DNA of 51,256 nucleotides, from positions 1-51,256 of the forward strand of contig NZ_AZQP01000017.1 of the NCBI RefSeq assembly GCF_000601455.1, written 5' to 3'. Of this stretch, positions 43,287 to 50,925 are shown in pieces. Origin of the DNA: Fervidicella metallireducens AeB (GTDB taxonomy: Bacteria; Bacillota; Clostridia; Clostridiales; Caloramatoraceae). The notes beneath the pieces are model-generated. The model was not told the DNA's origin. It saw only the letters and a list, made by a program, of their open reading frames with translations, and searched no databases. The translations under genes were made by a program, and so were the position numbers. How positions within the stretch are numbered: position 1 is the first letter of the stretch; the number at the start of each line of letters is the position of its first letter.

Positions 43287-44109
43287 CTCCGCTCACCCCC
43301 AGATATGCTTCTATTACACGGGGATTGTTCTGAATTTCTGCTGGAATACCTGTTGCAATCTCCTTACCAAAATCAATTACATATATGCGGTCAGAAATAT
43401 CCATAACAAGATTCATATGATGTTCAATCAAAAATACCGTAAGTTTAAAATCATCCTTTATTCTTCTGATAAACTGAGTAAGCTCCATCGTTTCCTGAGG
43501 ATTCATCCCCGCAGCCGGCTCATCTAAAAGAAGAAGCTCAGGACTTGTGGCAAGGGCCCTAGCAATTTCAAGTCTTCTTTGTTTTCCATAGGGCAATGAG
43601 CTTGCAACTTCATCTTTAAGATCTGCAAGTCCTAAAATTTCAAGAAGCCTCATACAATCCTCTCTATTTTTCTTCTCTTCGGCATAATTTATCATAAAGG
43701 TAGCCGAAAAAAGATTTGCCCTCTGTCGCATATGTTTTGCAATAAGAACATTTTCAAAAACACTTAGTTCCTTAAAAAGGCGAATATTCTGAAAGGTTCT
43801 TGCAACACCTAGTTTTGTAATTTGATCTGGTGTCTTCTCAATGGTATTTTTATATTTTCCATAATTTTCACTGGCATATAATTTTCTCATTTTTCCCTTT
43901 GGATAGTTTTCTATTATTTTTTCACCTTTAAAGTATACTGCTCCATTAGTTGGTGCATATACTCCTGTGATTACGTTAAAGGCAGTTGTTTTTCCTGCTC
44001 CATTTGGTCCTATAAGTGATACTATTTCACCCTTATTGACCTCCATTGAAAGATTATTTACAGAAACAACTCCTCCAAACTGCATAGTAACATTTTCTAA
44101 ACGAAGCAT
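43279..44109 (-). CDS. livG: Branched-chain amino acid ABC transporter ATP-binding protein LivG
   Basis: 276-residue ABC ATPase partner of LivF. Walker A GPNGAGKTTAFNV, signature LPYGKQRRLEIARALA, Walker B LLLLDEPAAGMNP, and VFLIEHHMNLVM. About 25 residues inserted between FKGEKI and ITKLGVARTFQNIRLF make it longer than usual. The frame begins at ATG 44136, but AAAGGAG with a 5-base gap favours ATG 44109 (MLRLENV). The longer start would have AGAGGA upstream and cannot be excluded. Confidence 0.92.
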   Translation of the reverse strand: MLRLENVTMQFGGVVSVNNLSMEVNKGEIVSLIGPNGAGKTTAFNVITGVYAPTNGAVYFKGEKIIENYPKGKMRKLYASENYGKYKNTIEKTPDQITKLGVARTFQNIRLFKELSVFENVLIAKHMRQRANLFSATFMINYAEEKKNREDCMRLLEILGLADLKDEVASSLPYGKQRRLEIARALATSPELLLLDEPAAGMNPQETMELTQFIRRIKDDFKLTVFLIEHHMNLVMDISDRIYVIDFGKEIATGIPAEIQNNPRVIEAYLGVSGDE

Positions 44110-44128
44110 GCTTTCTCCTTTGACATTC

Positions 44129-45222
44129 TCATGCATTCCTCTGCACCTCCCCTTTTCCTTTTTGCCTGGAAATCAGTCCAAAGGGATCTTTGAAGAATTT
44201 AGCAATCCCATCCCATGAGAATTCCTTTGTTCCCATAATACCCTTACGCCAGAAAAGTACCACTGCCATTATAACTATGGAGAAAACCACCATTCTAAAT
44301 CCTGTTCGAAGGAAAGGGACCTGAAATCCACCAATATACATAGGCTCATCAAGGAATCTCATCCACCATTCACTGCAGGCAACAAATAGGAATGCTGCAA
44401 GAATACTTCCTGTAATAGATCCGATTCCTCCTATTACAACGATAAGGAGTATTTCATATGTCATTGCAGCAGTAAAGGCCATTGCCTGTACAGTAGTTTG
44501 GAACATTGCAAGAAGTGCTCCACTGATACCTGCAAAGAAAGAGCTGATAATAAATGACATCATTTTATGTTTAAACAGATTTATTCCCATAGCCTCTGCA
44601 GCAACCTCATCCTCACGTATTGCCTTAAAGGCACGTCCATAGGTTGAACGTATCAGAAGAATAATCATAGCAATACATAATGCCGAAACTCCGAAAGGAA
44701 AAAGTATCGAATCATATGTGTAAAAATTACGCAGGAGGTTAGACCCATTTGTCAGTGGTCCTATTTTATTCCACTGAATTATAGCCCTTATAATTTCCGC
44801 AAAACCTAATGTTGCATGGCAAGATAGTCACTTTTTAGCTTTAATACAGGAAGCCCTACTAAAAATGCTGTCAACCCCGCCATAAGTCCTGCAATTATTA
44901 TTGCAACAGGTACTGGAAGTGTAAACTGTACTATTCCCCCACCAAAGTACTGATACACTGATGCACGCTGTGCTACGGGAATAGTTAATATTGCATAGGT
45001 ATATGCCCCTATAAGCATAAAGCCCGCCTGTCCCAGTGAAAATAATCCAGTAAAACCATTGAGCAGGTTCATTGATACAGCAACTAGTGCATATATGGCA
45101 CCCTTTTGAAGAACCGTTGAAAGCATGGAGCTCTTTAACGAAGAATTATCAATATAGAGTAAAAAACCTACAAGCACTGCTGTAAGAATTAAAGATGCTG
45201 TTAATTTTGTTCCTTTCTTCAT
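44129..45222 (-). pseudogene. livM: LivM permease, single-base frameshift near 44816
   Basis: Second membrane subunit of the LIV importer. The first 136 residues are normal (start MKKGTKLTASLILTAVL; MNLLNGFTGLFSLGQAGFML; LPVLKLKSDYLA) and then end in a stop at 44806. Adding one base near GCCATGCAAC (44819-44810) restores ATLGFAEIIRAIIQWNKIGP and the frame continues through RSTYGRAFKAIREDEVAAEA to 44129. The site is not a long homopolymer. The whole reading frame would be about 365 residues, a normal LivM. If real, the importer is inactive unless another permease fills in; a base-call error is equally possible. ATG 45222 follows AAGGTG, 3 bases after livH. Confidence 0.88.
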
Positions 45223-45225
45223 ATC

Positions 45226-46116
45226 TCACACCTTCTCCGATAATTTTTCTCCAAACAAACCGTTTGGCTTAAGCACTAATATTATTATTAATAATGCAAA
45301 TGTAAAAGCATTACTGAATATTGAGTAATCGCTATTTGATTTTATAAAAGTTTCACAGACACCAATTATATATGCACCTATTACAGCCCCTGGAATAGAA
45401 CCTATACCTCCGAATACGGCTGCAACGAATGCCTTGAGTCCAGGCATGGCCCCAATAGTTGGAGTTACCTGCTCATAATATGAGAAATAAAGAATAGAGC
45501 CAACAGCTGCAAGGAATGAACCTATTATAAATGTCATACTAATAACACTGTTAATTTTAATCCCCATAAGCTGTGAGGTTTCAAAATCCTTTGACACGGC
45601 ACGCATTCCCATACCTATTTTTGTACGTTTAATTAAAATTACAAGGGCAATAACCAAAAGTATTGTAAGAATAGGAGTAATTATTGTTATAACCTTTGTT
45701 GATACCCCAAAAACAGTAATCCCATTAGATATGAAGGGTATTGTAGGATATGGCTTTGCCAATCCTCCTGTAAAGTATGTTGCGAAATTCTGTAAAAGAT
45801 ATGAAACCCCTATTGCCGATATCATTATTGACATTCTTGGAGCATTTCTTAATGGTTTATATGCCACACGTTCAATAACAACGCCTAAAACTACTGTTAG
45901 AATCAACACTAATGGAATTGAAATATACATTGGTATTCCTGAAGACACAATATAAATCATAAAAAAGCCAGCCATCATGAAAATATCACCATGGGCAAAG
46001 TTTATCAGTCTTAATATACCGTAAACCATTGTATAACCTATTGCAATTAAGGCATACAGACTGCCAACAGTTACCCCTGACAGCAGAAGCTGTAAATAAT
46101 AAGATAAATTTTGCAT
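45226..46116 (-). CDS. livH: Branched-chain amino acid ABC transporter permease LivH
   Basis: 296-residue membrane subunit with about eight helices. Family blocks: GVTVGSLYALIAIGYTMVYG, LRLINFAHGDIFMMAGFF, GMGMRAVSKDFETSQLMGI (the EAA-like cytosolic loop that contacts the ATPases), and AAVFGGIGSIPGAVIGAYI. GGAGG 8 bases before ATG 46116 sets the start, in place of ATG 46131, which itself overlaps that site. It lies 210 bases after livJ. Confidence 0.94.
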   Translation of the reverse strand: MQNLSYYLQLLLSGVTVGSLYALIAIGYTMVYGILRLINFAHGDIFMMAGFFMIYIVSSGIPMYISIPLVLILTVVLGVVIERVAYKPLRNAPRMSIMISAIGVSYLLQNFATYFTGGLAKPYPTIPFISNGITVFGVSTKVITIITPILTILLVIALVILIKRTKIGMGMRAVSKDFETSQLMGIKINSVISMTFIIGSFLAAVGSILYFSYYEQVTPTIGAMPGLKAFVAAVFGGIGSIPGAVIGAYIIGVCETFIKSNSDYSIFSNAFTFALLIIILVLKPNGLFGEKLSEKV

Positions 46117-46272
46117 AGAGAAAACCTCCATCCATATAGTTGAGTAAAGGTGAAAGAATTACTGAAACTTTTTGCCAGACCCTCCTGGATTATATGTCAA
46201 AAACTGCAAGTCTCTTATTGGATTATTCTTTCACTAAGTAAAAGTCTTCAATTGTTATATCTTAAATAATAA

Positions 46273-46303
46273 GCACAGTAGGTAAATATATTACCAACCG
46301 TGC
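46273..46303 (-). terminator. Stem-loop behind livJ, possible partial terminator
   Basis: GCAC/GTGC and GGTAA/TTACC stems with a bulge; TTATTATTT follows on the minus strand. A weak stop here would give more binding protein than permease, as is common in ABC operons. Confidence 0.4.
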
Positions 46304-46326
46304 ATATTTTAATAACCTTCAACGTT

Positions 46327-47517
46327 CTACTTTTGTACTGATTGAGTTCTTAAAAACTTGAATGCACCGTTTTCTATTGTCTTTATATATGCCATTGACT
46401 TATTGGCATCTCCGTTTGAATCGAATGTTATGTTTCCTGTAACCCCATTATAATTAACTTTTGATATTGCCTTACATATGTCCTCGCCTTTAACACTGTT
46501 AGCTGCTTTAATAGCTTCAACAGCAACCATATATGCATCATAGCCAAGGGCTGAAACTGCTGCAACACCTTCAGTTCCACCATTATTTGTTAGGTTCTTT
46601 GGATCTGCCTTTAAGAAATCCTTAAAGCCTTTAACGAAATTAGCTGCAGCTGCGTTGGAAGTATCATTTTCATCAAAGAAGGTGGATAAGTAAATATCCT
46701 TTGCTGCATCCCCAGAATTTTTTATTATAGTTTCATTTTCCCAAGTATCTCCACCCATGATTGGGCACTTTATTCCAGCTGTTCTTGCCTGTTTGATAAT
46801 AAGGGGAGCAGTTTCAATTGATGATGGAGCAAATATTACATCTACATTCTCCTTCAAGAAATTAGAAACTATTGCTGAAAAGTCAGTTTCTCCACCTTGG
46901 AAATCAGCCTTAACAACTTTTCCGCCAGCCTTTTCAAAAGCTTCAGCAAAGTAGTTGCCAAGACCTGCAGAATAGTCATCTCCTGCCTGTGTTAAAACTG
47001 CTGCCTTCTTGCATCCCTTTTCCTTTGCGAAGTTTGCCATAACAGTTCCCTGGAAAGGATCAAGGAAACAAACACGGAAATAATATTCATTTCCTAATGT
47101 TACCTGAGGATTTGTACATGAAGCTCCTATTGCGGGAATCTTTGCATCCTTGAATATTGAGCCAGCTGCAATAGAAACACCTGAACCGTAAGAGCCAAGT
47201 ACTACTGAAACATTCTCACTAACAAGTTTTTGAGCAGCTGTTTTTGCCTTGCTGGTATCAGACTGATTATCCACTTCTACTAGTTCAATTTTATAGGTTT
47301 CACCATTTATAGTTACTGTTGGTGTAACTGTGTTAGCATAACGCATACCAAGAACTTCCTGCTTTCCTCCACCAGCATTCTGCCCTGATGCTGGTTCAAA
47401 AATACCTATCTTAATTACCTTACCGTCTTTACCTGAAGTAGATGTGTTGCTTGTACATCCTGTAAACATAGCAAATGTCAAAACAACAGCAATTGTCAAA
47501 GCTAAAATTTTTTTCAT
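46327..47517 (-). CDS. livJ: Branched-chain amino acid substrate-binding lipoprotein LivJ
   Basis: 396-residue extracellular binding protein of the LIV importer. Lipoprotein signal peptide ALTIAVVLTFAMFTGC with the lipobox FTGC (Cys20), then a type I periplasmic binding fold: IKIGIFEPASGQNAGGGKQE, VVLGSYGSGVSIAAG, and ALGYDAYMVAVEAI. It should be tethered to the membrane on the outside. AGGGGGAGGAAG precedes ATG 47517. A promoter (47574-47547) and a CodY-like box (47593-47607) lie upstream. Confidence 0.93.
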   Translation of the reverse strand: MKKILALTIAVVLTFAMFTGCTSNTSTSGKDGKVIKIGIFEPASGQNAGGGKQEVLGMRYANTVTPTVTINGETYKIELVEVDNQSDTSKAKTAAQKLVSENVSVVLGSYGSGVSIAAGSIFKDAKIPAIGASCTNPQVTLGNEYYFRVCFLDPFQGTVMANFAKEKGCKKAAVLTQAGDDYSAGLGNYFAEAFEKAGGKVVKADFQGGETDFSAIVSNFLKENVDVIFAPSSIETAPLIIKQARTAGIKCPIMGGDTWENETIIKNSGDAAKDIYLSTFFDENDTSNAAAANFVKGFKDFLKADPKNLTNNGGTEGVAAVSALGYDAYMVAVEAIKAANSVKGEDICKAISKVNYNGVTGNITFDSNGDANKSMAYIKTIENGAFKFLRTQSVQK

Positions 47518-47546
47518 CTTCCTCCCCCTTTTTTAAATATTTAATA

Positions 47547-47574
47547 ATTATATATTATCAATTTTTACCATCAA
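47547..47574 (-). promoter_or_regulatory. Promoter of the liv operon
   Basis: On the minus strand: TTGATG (47574-47569), 16-base spacer, TATAAT (47552-47547), 29 bases before the livJ start. Confidence 0.55.
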
Positions 47575-47592
47575 AGTCTATATATTTATCAA

Positions 47593-47607
47593 AATATTCA
47601 GAAATAT
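47593..47607 (-). promoter_or_regulatory. CodY-like box upstream of livJ
   Basis: AATATTCAGAAATAT fits AATTTTCWGAAAATT at 12 of 15 positions with the core TTCAGAA intact, 18 bases before the -35. It suggests shared control with brnQ. Confidence 0.45.
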
Positions 47608-47701
47608 GAATAATTTAAAAAATGTTTCTGCAAAATATTCATAAAATTAATTATATAAGCATATATATAGTATTTTAATGCAATTTTTAATTAAAAAATA
47701 A

Positions 47702-47740
47702 TCAGCCATATCACTTAAAAGTTATAAGTAATATGGCTGA
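47702..47740. repeat. Dispersed hairpin related to that at 34303-34346
   Basis: TCAGCCATATCACTTA pairs with TAAGTAATATGGCTGA at 15 of 16 positions; the flanks (AAATA before, CATTTT after) also match the copy at 34303. Here it stands upstream of a promoter, where a terminator has no obvious use. Confidence 0.6.
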
Positions 47741-47752
47741 CATTTTTATCTA

Positions 47753-47781
47753 TTGACAAAATCAATAAATTGTTATATCGT
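47753..47781 (+). promoter_or_regulatory. Promoter of the MFS gene
   Basis: TTGACA (47753-47758), 17-base spacer, TATCGT (47776-47781), 53 bases before the start. Confidence 0.5.
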
Positions 47782-47794
47782 AATATTATGATAT
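47775..47794. promoter_or_regulatory. Palindrome over the MFS -10 element, probable operator
   Basis: 20-base dyad ATATCGTAATATTATGATAT, symmetrical except one central pair set (G/T). It covers the -10, as repressor sites for efflux genes often do. Confidence 0.5.
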
Positions 47795-47833
47795 TATTAT
47801 TTAATTAATTTCTTATATATTGGAGGTGTTACT

Positions 47834-48994
47834 TTGACTAATAAAGATAAGCAAACTATCATCGGGGTTCTTGGTCTTATGGCTTTTTTAGCAAATGGAG
47901 ATAACTATGCAGCTGCTCCACTTATTATAAATATCGCAAAAGACCTGAACCTTACATTAACCACAGCTGCAGTCTCTGTTACTGCATATATGCTGTCTTT
48001 TGGCCTATTTACAATTCTATTTGGACCACTTGGAGATAGGTTTGGAAAAACGAAAATAATAAATATAGCTGCATTTGGTACTGCAATATTCAGTATGTTA
48101 GGAGCTTTTGCTTTTAACTTACCATCACTAGTATTCTTTAGAGCCGTAAATGGTGCCTTTGGTGCAGGTATTTTCCCAGTAACTATGGCACTTGTTGGTG
48201 AAGTTTTTGAACCTCAAGAAAGACAAAAATCAATAGGTAAGGTTATGGGGATGATGTTCCTAGGAGGTGCTTCTGCTACTTTTATTGGTGGTGTTTTAGC
48301 TTACTTTGGTTCTTGGAGAGCAGTTTACTTTATATACGGTCTAGGTGAATTTATTCTAGCTATAATAATGTTAAAGAAACTACCAAAACTTCCAGGAAAA
48401 ATTAATAAGTTAAATATAACTAGTGTATATAAACAAGCTCTTTCAAATGGAAAGCTTGTAGCTGTTGTATCAACTATTATGCTTGTAGGATTCAGCGTGT
48501 TTGGCAGTTTCACATACACTGGAAAACTCATTCAATCTAAAACAGGATTTAATATATTAATCGTTGGTATTGTTTTAACTTCCTTTGGAATTGCAACAGT
48601 TGTTGGTGGAAGAATTGCTCCAAAACTTCGTTCAAAACTTCAAAATAAATTCCTTTTAGTTTTAGGATTACTTGGTTCATTATCCTTGTATCTGTTATCA
48701 GCCACATCAAACACTGCATTAATAGTTATTGCTTTGTTTGGATTTGGTTTAGCCTTTGTTTCTCTACAATCAACTTTGGTTTCAACATCACAAGAAACTA
48801 TGCCAAACCTTAGGGGTACAGCCATGTCACTTGCCTCATTCAACATGTTTGTAGGTGGAGCTATTGGAACAAGTGTGAATGGCAAAATAATTAACTTATA
48901 CAACAATTACAATTACGTATTTATCGGTGCTTCTATTGCAATGCTTTTAGTGTCTTTTATTGCAACATATACTGTAAAAAAAGCATTAAAATAA
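47834..48994 (+). CDS. MFS transporter, drug/efflux type
   Basis: 386-residue major facilitator with 12 predicted membrane helices. The loop 2-3 motif is GPLGDRFGKTK, and the fifth-helix region (FLGGASATFIGGVLAYFGSW) contains the motif C-like G-x-x-x-G pattern of exporters. It is like the YdhP/AraJ or Bcr group; the substrate is unknown. Start is TTG 47834, 7 bases after GGAGG. Single gene with its own promoter and a palindromic operator candidate, so it is probably induced by its substrate. A REP-like element follows the stop by 37 bases. Confidence 0.9.
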   Translation: MTNKDKQTIIGVLGLMAFLANGDNYAAAPLIINIAKDLNLTLTTAAVSVTAYMLSFGLFTILFGPLGDRFGKTKIINIAAFGTAIFSMLGAFAFNLPSLVFFRAVNGAFGAGIFPVTMALVGEVFEPQERQKSIGKVMGMMFLGGASATFIGGVLAYFGSWRAVYFIYGLGEFILAIIMLKKLPKLPGKINKLNITSVYKQALSNGKLVAVVSTIMLVGFSVFGSFTYTGKLIQSKTGFNILIVGIVLTSFGIATVVGGRIAPKLRSKLQNKFLLVLGLLGSLSLYLLSATSNTALIVIALFGFGLAFVSLQSTLVSTSQETMPNLRGTAMSLASFNMFVGGAIGTSVNGKIINLYNNYNYVFIGASIAMLLVSFIATYTVKKALK

Positions 48995-49031
48995 TTCTTG
49001 TCTTTGTGACATATATTTCAACTAAATAAAT

Positions 49032-49119
49032 AACATCTCCCTTCAAAGGAAATATAAATTTCAAAATGAACTTTGAAGAGAGATGTTTTTATTTATTTAT
49101 GACATCACTTATATGTCCC
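49032..49119 (-). repeat. Solo REP-like element between the MFS and ParA-partner genes
   Basis: Arms 49032-49048 and 49071-49087 pair at 16 of 17 positions; the tip CACTTATATGTCCC ends at 49119, 3 bases from the stop of the ParA-partner gene. Nearest in sequence to the elements at both transposases. Confidence 0.85.
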
Positions 49120-49122
49120 TTA

Positions 49123-49764
49123 TCATTTTGATTGATTACTATCTAAATTAAATGTATTTACAGTGTAAAAAACACTTCCATTTTTCGCTAAACTTCCAAC
49201 ACGTTGAATTATATAATTGATTATTTTCTTCTTATCCTTCCATTTATATGCATATCCCCTTGGATCAGGGGCATACTGTTTACATATAATCTTTAACTCT
49301 TCTAAATTAATTCTATATAATGCATCTTCTAGTTCTTTTACCCCATTATCTCTATAAAAATCAATCGGATTCATTATAGATTCATTATTAATTTGATATT
49401 TTGCTGACTTCTTGCTTTTTTTTCTTCCATTCTTCCAACTTAACTTAACTTTAAACTCTATATCACTTATATTCTGGATATTCTCCTTTAAGCATATCAA
49501 TAATTGTTCTATATCATTCATATTATTTAAAATAAATTGCTCATTGCCATCATATTCATAATTTCTATCTTCCTGATCATCAATCTGCCTCTTTGAATTT
49601 AACTGTTCATCATCTTTAATTTGATTTTCATTGCTTCTAAGACCATTATTTTTACATTCCCTTATTATCTGTAATATATACTTTTTATTAAATCCCAAAG
49701 CCACCATTTCCTCTATCGATTTACCTTCCTTAAATAAGTTTTTAATTTGTTCTTTTTTATTCAT
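49123..49764 (-). CDS. Unknown protein paired with ParA, SAP-like C-terminus
   Basis: 213 residues, not recognised. The N-terminal 40 residues (KKEQIKNLFKEGKSIEEMVA) look like a helix-turn-helix of the kind that starts 'go to next codon' partner proteins; the middle is acidic and low in complexity; the end (INLEELKIICKQYAPDPRGY then KDKKKIINYIIQRVGSLA) resembles a SAP/Rho-N DNA-binding fold. It lies 17 bases behind ParA in the same direction, so it probably takes the ParB place as DNA-binding partner. GGGGGA with a 7-base gap sets ATG 49764 in place of ATG 49779. A REP-like element follows its stop. Confidence 0.7.
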   Translation of the reverse strand: MNKKEQIKNLFKEGKSIEEMVALGFNKKYILQIIRECKNNGLRSNENQIKDDEQLNSKRQIDDQEDRNYEYDGNEQFILNNMNDIEQLLICLKENIQNISDIEFKVKLSWKNGRKKSKKSAKYQINNESIMNPIDFYRDNGVKELEDALYRINLEELKIICKQYAPDPRGYAYKWKDKKKIINYIIQRVGSLAKNGSVFYTVNTFNLDSNQSK

Positions 49765-49781
49765 CTTAAAATCCCCCATAG

Positions 49782-50663
49782 CTATTTTGCTCTTTGTATA
49801 AACTCACATGTAAGTCCTTTAAATGCTTCGTATACTTCCCTTTGATATCCAAATTTCTGCTTCAAGTTATTAACACTGATACTTAACTCTGCAGCTTCTG
49901 AAACCTTTGATGTTTCCTTAATAATATTATTAAATACCTTTGGATACTCTCCCCTATTTCCCCTTGAGATTAAATCCTGAGTAGTTTCTCTGTGCATTCT
50001 ATTATTACTTCTATACTTTGTGATAATAATGCCAAGTGGCTTGATATCGTACCCCCTATTTATTTGCTTTATATCATTTGCACATCTAGTTATCCTATCC
50101 AATATTTGCGGAATTCCCCAGGTTGAAAGTATATCAGGTATTACAGGAATCAAATAATAATCACTTAAATAAATCCCATTTAATGTCATCGTACCTAAAT
50201 TAGGAGGACAATCAATAAGAATATAATCATAGGAATCAATTACTTGCTGGTTTAAGTATGATGCTAATACTGTAATAGGATTTTGAGTAAAAGTTGATGT
50301 TTGCACTATGTAAGCTAGTTTATCCTGAATTTCAATAAGATCTACACTTGAGGGCAAAAGATGTAGATTTTTAATACCACCACCTACATTAGATACCCCT
50401 TTAATAATAGATTTATCAAGATCGAAATGTTTTGTTCCAGACAATTTATCACTAAACATTTGATGTATAGTATTTCTATCATCATTTGCTTTCTTCCACT
50501 TATTTTGTTCAATTAACATTACTGTTGCATTTGTTTGAGGATCCAAATCAATTACCAAAACCTTCTTACCATACTCCCCAGCTAAAAATTGAGCCAAAGT
50601 AACAGTTGTAGTTGTTTTCCCAACCCCACCCTTTAGATTTATAACGCTTATTATTTTCCCCAT
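49782..50663 (-). CDS. ParA family partition ATPase
   Basis: 293-residue Walker-type ATPase of the ParA/Soj group. Deviant Walker A KGGVGKTTTTVTL near the N-terminus, ATP-binding VLVIDLDPQTNAT, Walker B ILIDCPPNLGTMTLN, and a C-terminal helix region. It has no N-terminal HTH, as in chromosomal Soj or small plasmid ParA. The long frame reaches 50729, but GGAGGTG before ATG 50663 gives the normal start MGKIISVINLKGG. No ParB is near; the gene downstream is of unknown type. Could be a plasmid or island remnant. Confidence 0.9.
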   Translation of the reverse strand: MGKIISVINLKGGVGKTTTTVTLAQFLAGEYGKKVLVIDLDPQTNATVMLIEQNKWKKANDDRNTIHQMFSDKLSGTKHFDLDKSIIKGVSNVGGGIKNLHLLPSSVDLIEIQDKLAYIVQTSTFTQNPITVLASYLNQQVIDSYDYILIDCPPNLGTMTLNGIYLSDYYLIPVIPDILSTWGIPQILDRITRCANDIKQINRGYDIKPLGIIITKYRSNNRMHRETTQDLISRGNRGEYPKVFNNIIKETSKVSEAAELSISVNNLKQKFGYQREVYEAFKGLTCEFIQRAK

Positions 50664-50832
50664 GGCACCTCCATATAAAAAATTTAATCCACATAAATTA
50701 TATGTTACAAAGAAAAAAAAAATTAACATATTTGCAATTTATAAATAGTAAAGTTAAAGCCTTATATCTGCTATAAGCAGCTATAAGACTTATCTTTAAA
50801 ATTCTAGTAATTTATTTTTATTCTAAAAATAC

Positions 50833-50920
50833 GGGACATATAAGTGTTGTTCAGAACCAATGAATAACATCCCCTTTCAAAGGAAATACTAATTTAAAAT
50901 AAACTTTGAAGGGAGATGTT
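50833..50920 (+). repeat. REP-like palindromic element upstream of RAYT copy 2
   Basis: Tip GGGACATATAAGTG at 50833-50846, spacer, then arms 50866-50882 and 50904-50920 (15 of 17 pairs). The second arm contains GGGAG, the probable ribosome site of the transposase. Opposite orientation to the element at 49032. Confidence 0.85.
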
Positions 50921-50925
50921 TTCTT

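Larger units (their letters stand above)
47518..47833. other. 316-base divergent region between livJ and the MFS gene
   Basis: Holds the livJ promoter and CodY-like box, a dispersed hairpin (47702-47740) that is out of place between divergent genes, and the MFS promoter with an overlapping palindrome. Confidence 0.6.
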
